64,000 bases of DNA from Guyparkeria sp. SCN-R1 (GTDB lineage Bacteria > Pseudomonadota > Gammaproteobacteria > Halothiobacillales > Halothiobacillaceae): assembly GCF_003932495.1 (NCBI RefSeq), contig NZ_QZMT01000012.1:1-64000 (forward strand), read 5' to 3'. Made by a program: the position numbers and the translations under genes. The notes under the pieces were generated by a model, which was given only the letters and a program-made list of their open reading frames with translations, had not been told where the DNA came from and did not search any database. Positions 37,777 through 45,716 of this stretch are shown here, one piece after another (positions within the stretch are counted from its first letter, which is position 1; each line of letters begins with the position of its first letter).

Positions 37777-38295
37777 ATGGGCACACGTACCGAAGACAAG
37801 CCGCGCGACTTCGTCATCCAGTGGCATGACGCGAGCCAGCGCCATTTCGATGTGCGTCTGGAGGTCGATGGGGTGCTCAAGTCCTGGGCCGTGCCCAAGG
37901 GGCCGTCGACCGATCCGTCCGAAAAGCGTCTGGCCATCGAGGTCGAGGATCACGCGCTCGACTACGCCGATTTCGAGGGAGTGATCCCGGAGGGCGATTA
38001 CGGCGCGGGAACGGTGATGGTCTGGGATCGCGGTACGTACCGAAACCTCGACGAAGGGCAATCGGTGGCCGACGGGCTCAGGCAGGGCCTGATCGAGGTG
38101 TGGCTCGACGGCGAGAAGATCCATGGCGGTTACGCGTTCAAGCGCATTCAGGGCGGTGACAAGCCGCAGTGGTTGCTGATCAAGATGCGTGACGAGGCGG
38201 CTGATGCCCGCCGCAACCCGGTGTCCACCGAGACGCGATCGGTCAAGAGCGATCGGACGCTGGACGAGATTCGGCAGCAAGAGACGTCGGCATGA
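37777..38295 (+). CDS. Stand-alone LigD-type 3'-phosphoesterase
   Basis: 172 residues forming just the phosphoesterase (PE) domain of LigD: FVIQWHDASQRHFDVRLEVDG carries the conserved His and Asp residues, followed by LKSWAVPKGPSTDPSEKRLA and GVIPEGDYGAGTV. The family trims 3' ribonucleotides and phosphates from DNA ends before joining. Start at 37777 (MGTRTEDK), since it begins the conserved sequence; an ATG at 37772 is out of frame. It overlaps the polymerase gene by four bases. No ligase domain or Ku gene lies in the window. Confidence 0.92.
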   Translation: MGTRTEDKPRDFVIQWHDASQRHFDVRLEVDGVLKSWAVPKGPSTDPSEKRLAIEVEDHALDYADFEGVIPEGDYGAGTVMVWDRGTYRNLDEGQSVADGLRQGLIEVWLDGEKIHGGYAFKRIQGGDKPQWLLIKMRDEAADARRNPVSTETRSVKSDRTLDEIRQQETSA

Positions 38296-39182
38296 CTGCG
38301 CCGAGCGAAGTTTCCCGCCCTGACAAGATCCTCTATCCCGATGCGGGATGGACCAAGGCGGACATCGTGGGCTATTACCGTCGGGTGGCCGAGTACATGC
38401 TGCCGCACCTCGAAGGCCGCCCGCTGACATTGCACCGCTTTCCCGATGGCATCGACCGCGACGGGTTCTTTCAACAGGCACGGGCCGAGCATTTCGGCGA
38501 TCGGGTCGGTAGTCTGCGGATCCGTCACGACGAGCCGACCGGATCGGTCGAGCACATGCTCTGCGAGGATGCCGACTGCCTGGCCTTTCTCGCCAACCAG
38601 GGAACACTCACCTTCCACCGCTGGGCGGCCCGACGCGGGACGATCGGCCGGCCGGACTTGATGATCTTCGATCTCGACCCGCCCGACGGCGACATGGGAT
38701 TGCTGAAACGCGCCGCACGACGGGTTGCCGCGCTCATGCGCGACTGCCAGCTCTCGCCGTTCGTGATGACCACCGGCTCCTCCGGCCTGCACGTGGTCGC
38801 GCCACTCGAGCCCCTCTCGGATTTCGATGCGGTACGCGATCTGGCCGCGCGGATAGCCGAGCGCCTAGTTGCCGAGCATCCCGACGAGTTCACCACCGAG
38901 CAGCGTATCGAGGCCCGCGACGGGCGCTTGTATCTCGACGTGATGCGCAATGCCTTCGGTCAGACGGCCGTGGCACCGTATTCCCTTCGGGCTCGCCCCG
39001 GCGCGCCCGTGGCCACACCACTCGATTGGGTCGAACTCGATAAGGGTGACTTGCGTCCGGACGGTTACACGCTCGAGAACCTCTTCCGCCGCCTGGGCCA
39101 AAAAGGCGATCCCTGGGCGCGGATGTTCGAGCAGGCGATCGACCTGCCGGAGGCCCGGAAGGCGTTTGATGCGGTGAAGTAA
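38292..39182 (+). CDS. Stand-alone LigD-type primase-polymerase
   Basis: 296 residues of the archaeo-eukaryotic primase fold as in the LigD polymerase domain. The catalytic carboxylates are in MIFDLDPPDGD; TTGSSGLHVVAPL and YLDVMRNAFGQTAVAPYSLRARPGAPVATPLDW complete the active site. In full LigD this domain adds nucleotides at breaks, preferring ribonucleotides. Here it is its own gene, coupled to the phosphoesterase by overlap (ATGA). The two would give end-processing without joining unless a ligase is elsewhere. Confidence 0.93.
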   Translation: MTAPSEVSRPDKILYPDAGWTKADIVGYYRRVAEYMLPHLEGRPLTLHRFPDGIDRDGFFQQARAEHFGDRVGSLRIRHDEPTGSVEHMLCEDADCLAFLANQGTLTFHRWAARRGTIGRPDLMIFDLDPPDGDMGLLKRAARRVAALMRDCQLSPFVMTTGSSGLHVVAPLEPLSDFDAVRDLAARIAERLVAEHPDEFTTEQRIEARDGRLYLDVMRNAFGQTAVAPYSLRARPGAPVATPLDWVELDKGDLRPDGYTLENLFRRLGQKGDPWARMFEQAIDLPEARKAFDAVK

Positions 39183-39188
39183 GCCCGA

Positions 39189-39857
39189 TCAGTCGTTGAT
39201 CGAATGGGCGTCGGGGGGCGGGACCTGCTGGCATTCACGGGTCTCGCCGTCACGCGTGAAGCGGCCCTCGGTGCCCTTGCCCCAGAACGTCATCTCGCCG
39301 TCTTCGTCACGGTAGCGCGAGCCTGACGCGCTTTCCTCGCGCTGCATCAAGACGGTCTCGTCATCCACGCTGAGTCGGATCTGGCCACGACGGATGACGT
39401 CGAAGACCACTGATTGGCCTTGGCAGTCGAAATGGTAGGTCCGCGTGATCGGCTCGAGCATCATCGCCAGCGTGCGGCCCTGCGCGTCGCGCAACAGCAG
39501 ACGCTCGCCGTCGGTGTCCCACTCCCGGGTATGTTCGAGTGCCTGGAGAAAGGCTGCTTCCTGCTCCATTTGCGAGTCCGAGCAGCTTTTGCGCGTGACG
39601 GCAAGCTCGCCATAGCCGTCATCGGCCAGCGGGCGACGGTACTGGTTGCAACCGGCGACTCCGCTGAGATTTCCCTCGGTGTCGACCACCAGGTCGGTGA
39701 TGGACGGGTCGATACTGTCCAGCCCGGCGACGTTCGCCAGGCGCCAGTGCGTGTCGCTCGGCGGGGTGGGCGCGGCTTGCGCCATTGGGGCAAGCAGACC
39801 GGCCGCTAGGCCGAAGGCGAGGGCGCGAGCGCCGCGCGTCGAAACTACGTTTCCCAT
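39189..39857 (-). CDS. Periplasmic META-domain plus MliC-like protein
   Basis: 222 residues: signal peptide (about 1-28, MAQA-A), a META/DUF306-like domain (DTHWRLANVAGLDSI ... VAGCNQYRRP ... KSCSDSQMEQEAAFLQAL), and a C-terminal MliC-like domain with FDCQGQSVVFDV, YRDEDGEMTFWGKGTEGRFTRDG and a final Cys in RECQQ. MliC proteins inhibit C-type lysozyme; META domains occur in stress-induced envelope proteins. The combination suggests cell-wall protection (inference). AAGGAG precedes the ATG. Confidence 0.82.
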   Translation of the reverse strand: MGNVVSTRGARALAFGLAAGLLAPMAQAAPTPPSDTHWRLANVAGLDSIDPSITDLVVDTEGNLSGVAGCNQYRRPLADDGYGELAVTRKSCSDSQMEQEAAFLQALEHTREWDTDGERLLLRDAQGRTLAMMLEPITRTYHFDCQGQSVVFDVIRRGQIRLSVDDETVLMQREESASGSRYRDEDGEMTFWGKGTEGRFTRDGETRECQQVPPPDAHSIND

Positions 39858-39906
39858 GGGGCGTGACTCCTTGTCGGGCGGTAAGTGGTTGTGGGCGGGA
39901 ATGGAA

Positions 39907-40206
39907 CTAGCCCTGCTGCGACTGGATGAAATCGTTCAGGGCGACGGCCGTATCCCGGGGCAGTTGCCGTTGAAGATCGGGGTGCAGTCCGCGGCCCGAC
40001 TCCCCGGTGATCGGCTGGGTCCAGGTCGGCTGGGTCATCGAGCGGGGGCGGCCGAGGTAATCGACCTGAAACGCATCGGCGCTGCCCTCGGCGCGCATGA
40101 TCAGCGCCGGCGGCTCGTCGTGGATCTCGATAACCGTGCCGCGCTGGTCGCCGATCTGGATTTCGCGCCCGATCAGGGGTTCGAGCAGGGTGAGAATCGT
40201 GTTCAT
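39907..40206 (-). CDS. Small conserved-looking hypothetical protein
   Basis: 99 residues from the ATG at 40206: MNTILTLLEPLIGREIQIGDQRGTVIEIHDE followed by a short basic segment and DTAVALNDFIQSQQG. The composition is that of a small soluble beta-rich protein; no signal peptide or membrane segment. The ribosome site is weak (CGGATG), so the start is not certain; upstream in-frame sequence to 40395 is unlike protein. Function unknown. Confidence 0.6.
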   Translation of the reverse strand: MNTILTLLEPLIGREIQIGDQRGTVIEIHDEPPALIMRAEGSADAFQVDYLGRPRSMTQPTWTQPITGESGRGLHPDLQRQLPRDTAVALNDFIQSQQG

Positions 40207-40372
40207 GGCATCCGTCGGCCGGGCGAGCGTGCTCGCCGAAATGTAGGCTAGTCTTGAGATTCTGGATAACCCACCCGTCTGCCGAGCGGCTTTGACGCAA
40301 GCCGCCTGTCGGCGGTTCGGATAGGTTGTGCCAGTCTGATTAATCCGAGGATGGTAGCAGGAGCCACCACCA

Positions 40373-40978
40373 ATGCGTTTTGACCTGTTGGCCAATGAGA
40401 CCCTGTACCGGGGTTTTTTCTCCCTGCAGCGTTACCGGCTGCGCTTCGAATACTTCGATGGCAGCTGGTCGGAGCCGATCGAGCGCGAGATTTTCGAGCG
40501 TGGCCACGCGGTTGCCGTGCTGCCCTACGACCCCGAGCGGGGCGAGGTGGTGCTGATCGAGCAGTTCCGTCCCGGGGCGCTCGATGCCCCGGCCGGTCCG
40601 TGGTTGGCCGAGATCGTCGCGGGCATGATCGAGCCGGGCGAGTCGGCCGAGGACGTCGCCCGCCGCGAATCGGACGAGGAGGCCGGGCTCGCGATCGACG
40701 AGTTGTATCCGCTGACCCGGTATTGGGTCAGCCCGGGCGGTAGCACCGAGAGCATCTACCTGTTCTTGGCGCGAGTGAACACCGGGCAGATCGATCGCGA
40801 TGGCGATGGTTTGGTCGATGGGCGGTTCGGTCTCGACCACGAGCACGAGGACATTCGTGTGCGGGTGGTACCGATCGAGCAGGCGCTGGCCGACGTCGAG
40901 GGCGGGCGGATCGTGGCCGCCGCGCCGGTGATCGCCTTGCTCTGGCTCGACCGGTTGCGGTTGCAGGGAAAGCTGTGA
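40373..40978 (+). CDS. nudF: ADP-ribose pyrophosphatase, Nudix NudF type
   Basis: 201 residues. The Nudix box is GMIEPGESAEDVARRESDEEAGL, with its REXXEEXG core intact, and FRPGALDAPAGPWLAEIVAG preceding it is typical of the ADP-ribose group. Hydrolyses ADP-ribose to AMP and ribose 5-phosphate. AGGAGCC before the ATG. Confidence 0.93.
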   Translation: MRFDLLANETLYRGFFSLQRYRLRFEYFDGSWSEPIEREIFERGHAVAVLPYDPERGEVVLIEQFRPGALDAPAGPWLAEIVAGMIEPGESAEDVARRESDEEAGLAIDELYPLTRYWVSPGGSTESIYLFLARVNTGQIDRDGDGLVDGRFGLDHEHEDIRVRVVPIEQALADVEGGRIVAAAPVIALLWLDRLRLQGKL

Positions 40979-41010
40979 AGTGTCATTGGGCCGAAGGAGA
41001 GCGCCGGATT

Positions 41011-41019
41011 TGATAGAAT
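41011..41019 (+). promoter_or_regulatory. Extended -10 promoter for acnB
   Basis: TGATAGAAT, an extended -10 like that proposed for rne, with no good -35. The start would be near 41026, giving a leader of about 230 nt that contains the whole inverted-repeat element at 41084-41219. Confidence 0.5.
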
Positions 41020-41083
41020 CCCGCGTCTTCGAATCATTGCGATCGGCCGGTTGGGCCGGCTCGAATACACACGAACAACACAA

Positions 41084-41219
41084 GGAACCTCGAAAAACCG
41101 TTCACGAGTCGCCCCAGCACAAGGAGCCGCGGAGCGAGGAACGAGACATATCGCCAGCTAGGCGAGGAGCGAGCACGCGACGTAGCAATCGCGCGGCACA
41201 GCCGGTTTTTCGAGGTTCC
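41084..41219. repeat. Inverted-repeat element C (136 bp) in the acnB leader
   Basis: Perfect 17-bp terminal inverted repeats, GGAACCTCGAAAAACCG at 41084-41100 and its complement at 41203-41219. Inside is a small hairpin TCGCC-AGCTA-GGCGA (41151-41165) and several purine-rich GAGCGAG repeats. The ends share GGAA-N-CTC with the larger elements at 18287 and 34528, but the interior does not align well, so it may be a related or a distinct family. Confidence 0.75.
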
Positions 41220-41254
41220 CCGAATTCATGATCACAAGCCGTTGAGGATCACCC

Positions 41255-43837
41255 ATGCTTGAAGCCTATCGCGAACACAAGGCCGAACGTGCCGAGCAGG
41301 ACATTCCGCCGCTGGCACTGACTGCCGAGCAGACCGCCGAACTGATCGAGCTGATCAAGAACCCGCCGGCGGACGTGGAGCACGACGAGCTCAAGTACCT
41401 GCTTTCCCAGCGCGTCCCGCCGGGCGTGGACAAGGCCGCCTACGTCAAGGCCGCCTTCCTGGCCGATTTGGCCCACGGCCGTGCTGACTCCCCGCTGCTC
41501 GATCGCCACGAGGCGGTCGAATTGCTGGGCACGATGATGGGTGGCTACAACGTCGATCCGCTGATCGAGCTGCTCGATGATGAGGTCGTGGGCGACGACG
41601 CCGTCAAGGCGCTCTCCAAGCTGGTGATGGTCTACGACTCCTTCCGTGACGTCGAGGACAAGTACCGCGAGGGCAGCAAGAATGCCGGCCGGGTGCTCGA
41701 CTCCTGGGCCAACGCCGACTGGTTCGAGGCCAAGCCGGCCTTGGAGGACGAGATCGAGGTGATCGTCCTCAAGGTGCCGGGCGAGACCAACACCGACGAC
41801 CTCTCCCCGGCCCAGGAGGCCTGGAGCCGTCCGGACATCCCGCTGCACGCCCGTTCGATGCTCCAGTCGAAGATGCCCGAGGCGCTGGACACCATCAAGA
41901 AGCTGAAAGAGTCCGGCCACAAGATCGCCTACGTGGGCGACGTGGTCGGCACCGGCTCCTCGCGCAAATCCGCGATCAACTCGGTGCAGTGGCACATCGG
42001 CCGTGACATCCCGCACGTGCCCAACAAGCGCACTGGCGGCGTGGTGCTCGGCGGCAAGATCGCGCCGATCTTCTTCAACACCGCCGAGGACTCGGGCGCG
42101 TTCCCGATCGAGTGCGACGTCGACTCGATGGAGACCGGTGACGTCCTCACCATCCGTCCGTTCAAGGGTGAGATCCTCAAGAACGGCGAGGTGATCACCA
42201 CCTTCAACATGCGCCCGAGCACGCTGCCCGACGAGGTGCGCGCCGGTGGCCGCATCCCGCTGATCGTTGGTCGCGGCCTGACCGGCAAGGCACGCGAATC
42301 GCTCAAGATGGAGCCGTCCGACGTGTTCCTGCGCGCCGAGCAGCCGGCGGACACCGGCAAGGGCTTCACGCTGGCACAGAAGATGGTCGGCCGTGCCTGC
42401 GGTGTCGAGGGCGTGCGCCCGGGCACCTACTGCGAGCCGAAGATGACCACCGTCGGCAGCCAGGACACTACCGGCGCGATGACCCGCGACGAGCTCAAGG
42501 AACTGGCCTGCCTGGGCTTCTCGGCCGATCTCGTCATGCAGTCGTTCTGCCACACCGCCGCCTACCCGCGGCCGGTGGACATCGCCCTACAGCACGAACT
42601 GCCGGAATTCATCTCCACCCGCGGCGGCGTTTCCCTGCGAGCAGGCGACGGCGTGATCCACTCCTGGCTCAACCGCATGATCCTGCCGGATACCGTGGGT
42701 ACCGGCGGCGACTCGCATACCCGCTTCCCGTTGGGCATCTCCTTCCCGGCGGGCTCCGGCCTGGTGGCGTTCGCCGCCGCGCTGGGCGTGATGCCGCTGG
42801 ACATGCCGGAATCCGTGTTGGTCCGCTTTAAGGGTGAGATGCAGCCGGGCATCACCCTGCGTGACCTGGTCAACGCGATTCCCTACAAGGCGATCCAGAG
42901 TGGCCAGCTGACCGTCGAGAAGAAGGGCAAGCAGAACGTTTTCAATGGCCGCGTACTCGAGATCGAGGGCCTGCCGGATCTGAAGGTCGAGCAGGCCTTC
43001 GAGTTCGCCGACGCCTCGGCCGAGCGCTCGGCCAATGGCTGTACCGTTCACCTCGGGCCCGAGCCGATCAAGGAATTCCTCAAGAGCAACATCACGCTGC
43101 TCGAGTGGATGATCAGCCAGGGTTACGAGGACAAGCGCACCTTGGGCCGTCGCATCGAGGCCATGCAGGAATGGCTCGACAATCCCGAACTCCTGGAGCC
43201 GGACGCGGATGCCGAGTACGCCGAGATCATCGAGATCGATCTCAATGAGATCACCGAGCCGCTGCTGGCCTGCCCGAACGACCCGGACGACATCAAGCCG
43301 CTGTCCGAGGTCGCCGGCGACGAGGTCCAGGAGGTGTTCATCGGTTCGTGCATGACCAACATCGGCCACTACCGTGCGGCCGGCAAGGTGCTCGAGTCCT
43401 ACGGTGGCTCGGTGCCGACCCGCCTGTGGATCGCCCCGCCGACCCGCATGGACCAGCACCAGCTTTCCGAAGAGGGTTACTACAACATCTTCGGCCGTGC
43501 GGGTGCCCGCATCGAGATGGCTGGGTGTTCGCTGTGCATGGGCAACCAGGCCCGGGTGGCCGACGGGGCGACGGTGATGTCGACCTCGACGCGCAACTTC
43601 CCCAACCGCATGGGCAAGGACGCGCGCGTCTACCTGGGGTCGGCCGAGCTCTCCGCGGTGACCGCGATCCTCGGCAAGCTGCCGTCGGTCGAGGAGTACC
43701 AGGAATACGTTGCCCACCTGGCCACGATGTCGGCAGAGATCTACCGTTACCTCAATTTCAACGAGATCGAGGAGTACCAGGAAGAGGCCACCAAGGGGCT
43801 GCAGATGCTCAAGGACATCCCGGTGGTCACTGTCTGA
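41255..43837 (+). CDS. acnB: Aconitate hydratase B
   Basis: TCA-cycle aconitase interconverting citrate and isocitrate, and an iron-dependent RNA-binding protein when its cluster is lost. 860 residues (E. coli 865). N-terminal HEAT-like domain (about 1-160), then the swivel domain placed ahead of the three-domain core as in all AcnB. Cluster ligands are in [14 protein letters not shown] (Cys about 698) and GCSLCMGNQ (about 757 and 760). The stop is followed by a terminator. The hairpin element in its leader may affect expression. Confidence 0.97.
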   Translation: MLEAYREHKAERAEQDIPPLALTAEQTAELIELIKNPPADVEHDELKYLLSQRVPPGVDKAAYVKAAFLADLAHGRADSPLLDRHEAVELLGTMMGGYNVDPLIELLDDEVVGDDAVKALSKLVMVYDSFRDVEDKYREGSKNAGRVLDSWANADWFEAKPALEDEIEVIVLKVPGETNTDDLSPAQEAWSRPDIPLHARSMLQSKMPEALDTIKKLKESGHKIAYVGDVVGTGSSRKSAINSVQWHIGRDIPHVPNKRTGGVVLGGKIAPIFFNTAEDSGAFPIECDVDSMETGDVLTIRPFKGEILKNGEVITTFNMRPSTLPDEVRAGGRIPLIVGRGLTGKARESLKMEPSDVFLRAEQPADTGKGFTLAQKMVGRACGVEGVRPGTYCEPKMTTVGSQDTTGAMTRDELKELACLGFSADLVMQSFCHTAAYPRPVDIALQHELPEFISTRGGVSLRAGDGVIHSWLNRMILPDTVGTGGDSHTRFPLGISFPAGSGLVAFAAALGVMPLDMPESVLVRFKGEMQPGITLRDLVNAIPYKAIQSGQLTVEKKGKQNVFNGRVLEIEGLPDLKVEQAFEFADASAERSANGCTVHLGPEPIKEFLKSNITLLEWMISQGYEDKRTLGRRIEAMQEWLDNPELLEPDADAEYAEIIEIDLNEITEPLLACPNDPDDIKPLSEVAGDEVQEVFIGSCMTNIGHYRAAGKVLESYGGSVPTRLWIAPPTRMDQHQLSEEGYYNIFGRAGARIEMAGCSLCMGNQARVADGATVMSTSTRNFPNRMGKDARVYLGSAELSAVTAILGKLPSVEEYQEYVAHLATMSAEIYRYLNFNEIEEYQEEATKGLQMLKDIPVVTV

Positions 43838-43892
43838 CCAAACGACTTCCTCCAACCGGCTCGTCGCGTGGTTGGAAAATGGAGCTTCCCGA

Positions 43893-43948
43893 CCGGGCAG
43901 TGCGGTGATCGATTACGATCGGTTGCCGGCTGCCCGGTTTTTGTTTTG
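43893..43948 (+). terminator. Terminator after acnB
   Basis: CCGGGCAG (43893-43900) pairs with CTGCCCGG (43930-43937), enclosing a smaller CGATTACGATCG-type hairpin, followed by TTTTTGTTTTG. Confidence 0.85.
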
Positions 43949-44261
43949 CTAGGGAAGTTTCCAGGTTGCCAATGGGCGGGTTTAGTCCCGGGCTCGTTTT
44001 GCCAAGTTTGAATTCACTCGCCACCCAAACTAGATTGTTATGTCACCCGGTGGTGGGTTTGTCGCGCGGGCCGAGTGCCAATGTGGCAAAGGAACTGCTG
44101 ACTCGGTTGTAGCTGTTGCGCTTTGTTCTACTTCCACGGTGCAGGTGTGAGGCGGCGACGTTGATTCTGTCTCAACCTGGCGCCTGTGGGGATGAGCAAT
44201 CGGGACGTACCATGCAACTGAGTTAGCGGGCAAGTCAGGCGTTCTCCATGAGAGGTGTCGG
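43949..44261 (+). other. Lower-GC upstream region of cfa
   Basis: 313 bases with clearly lower GC than the flanking genes and no gene that I can support. AGTTTG and CAAACT (around 44004-44032) could pair. It may contain the cfa promoter and a long leader; in E. coli, cfa has two promoters and its leader is targeted by small RNAs, but no equivalent site is identified here. Confidence 0.35.
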
Positions 44262-45425
44262 ATGAGTAGGCGAATGACCATGGAGGTGGAGTCTGCCGGT
44301 GATCAGGTGATCGCGCCGGACTCCCGGTTCGCGCAACTGTTGGCGAGGGCCGACATCCGTGTCGACGGCGATCATTCTTGGGACATTCGCATCCGTGATC
44401 CACGGGCGGTCGATCGCATCCTCGGTTGGGGCAACCTCGGTTTGGGTGAGGCGTTCATGGCCGGCTGGGTGGAGATCGACCGGGTCGACGAATTCGTCGA
44501 TCGCGTGTTGCGGGCCGAGTTGACCCGCGAGGTCGGCCGATCCCCGCGCCTGTGGTGGCCTGCACTCAAGGCGAGGCTGCTCAATTGCCAGACGCGGTCA
44601 CGCTGCTGGGAAGTAGGCGAGCATCACTACGATCTTGGCAACGACTTCTACCGCGACATGCTTGACCCCCGCATGACCTACACCTGTGGGTTCTGGGGCG
44701 ACGGCGCCGAGACGCTAGCCGAGGCCCAGGAGCACAAGCTCGACATCATCTGTCGCAAGCTCGATCTCAAGCCCGGCCAGCGGGTGCTCGACATCGGCTG
44801 CGGGTGGGGCAGTTTCATGATCTACGCCGCCGAGAACTACGGCGTGGAATGCGTGGGCCTGACCATCTCGAAGGAGCAGGCTGCCTTTGGGCGGGATCTG
44901 GCGGGCGATCTGCCAGTGGAGTTCCGGCTAATGGACTATCGCGATGTCGACGAGCCCTTCGATCATGTCGTCTCGGTGGGCATGTTCGAGCATGTCGGCC
45001 GACACAACTACGACGAATACATGCAAGTCGCCCGTCGCTGCCTCAAGCCCGACGGGCTTTTTTTGCTGCACACGATCGGCACCAATCGTGAAGGCTCGCC
45101 GCCGGACCCTTGGGTCGGCAAGTACATCTTTCCCAACGGCGAGCTGCCGGCCATGCAGCAGGTCATCGACGCCTGCGAGGGGCGCTTCGTGGTCGAGGAC
45201 ATGCACAACTTCGGCGCCGATTACGATCACACCCTGATGGCCTGGTACGAGAACTTCGAGCGGGCCTGGCCAAAGTGGCGCGAGGAGTATGGCGAGACGT
45301 TCGGCCGGATGTGGAAATACTACCTGCAGTCCTGTGCCGGCGGATTTCGTGCCCGTCGGATTCAGTTGTGGCAGTTCGTCCTGTCCCCGACCGGGGCCCG
45401 TGGCGGTTATCGCCGCCCGGTGTGA
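44262..45425 (+). CDS. cfa: Cyclopropane-fatty-acyl-phospholipid synthase
   Basis: Methylates unsaturated acyl chains of membrane lipids with S-adenosylmethionine, hardening the membrane against acid and osmotic stress. 387 residues. HHYDLGNDFYRDMLDPRMTYTCGFW, SAM motif VLDIGCGWGSF (about 179-190), EHVGRHNYDEY and the C-terminal HNFGADYDHTLMAWYENF are all present. GAGAGGTG precedes the ATG. Confidence 0.95.
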   Translation: MSRRMTMEVESAGDQVIAPDSRFAQLLARADIRVDGDHSWDIRIRDPRAVDRILGWGNLGLGEAFMAGWVEIDRVDEFVDRVLRAELTREVGRSPRLWWPALKARLLNCQTRSRCWEVGEHHYDLGNDFYRDMLDPRMTYTCGFWGDGAETLAEAQEHKLDIICRKLDLKPGQRVLDIGCGWGSFMIYAAENYGVECVGLTISKEQAAFGRDLAGDLPVEFRLMDYRDVDEPFDHVVSVGMFEHVGRHNYDEYMQVARRCLKPDGLFLLHTIGTNREGSPPDPWVGKYIFPNGELPAMQQVIDACEGRFVVEDMHNFGADYDHTLMAWYENFERAWPKWREEYGETFGRMWKYYLQSCAGGFRARRIQLWQFVLSPTGARGGYRRPV

Positions 45426-45458
45426 CTCGCGCGCCGGCAGTCCTGGCGACGGCCAACC

Positions 45459-45707
45459 TCAACCATTTCGTGCGCCGATCACGACCATGGTGACCAGCAG
45501 CGCCAACACCAGGCCGATGATGACCGCCAGGTCGCGCCAGTAGCGCCAGTCCTCGCGGGGGTGGCGGGAAAACGACCAGCCTTGCCGGCGTGGGGGAAGC
45601 GTCGCGGGCCGAGGCGGTGCCGGGCGATCGGCAGGCCGTTTGCGCCGGCGGCGCAGCGCGAGCAGGAGCATGGCGACAGCCACCAGGACGATCAGCAACA
45701 GGTCCAT
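45459..45707 (-). CDS. Small membrane protein with two terminal helices
   Basis: 82 residues: helix (about 2-18), a strongly basic Arg/Pro-rich linker (RRRRKRPADRPAPPRP), then WRYWRDLAVIIGLVLALLVTMVVIG as a second helix. It follows the orphan GspE-like gene on the same strand after 9 bases and may be co-transcribed. No family recognised. Confidence 0.65.
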   Translation of the reverse strand: MDLLLIVLVAVAMLLLALRRRRKRPADRPAPPRPATLPPRRQGWSFSRHPREDWRYWRDLAVIIGLVLALLVTMVVIGARNG

Positions 45708-45716
45708 GGTGCCCCT

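Noticed and set aside
41084-41219. CRISPR repeat or terminator interpretation of the inverted-repeat elements
   Set aside because: There are no regularly spaced direct repeats, and the long stems have no T-run; terminal inverted repeats with internal arms fit a mobile-type repeat better.
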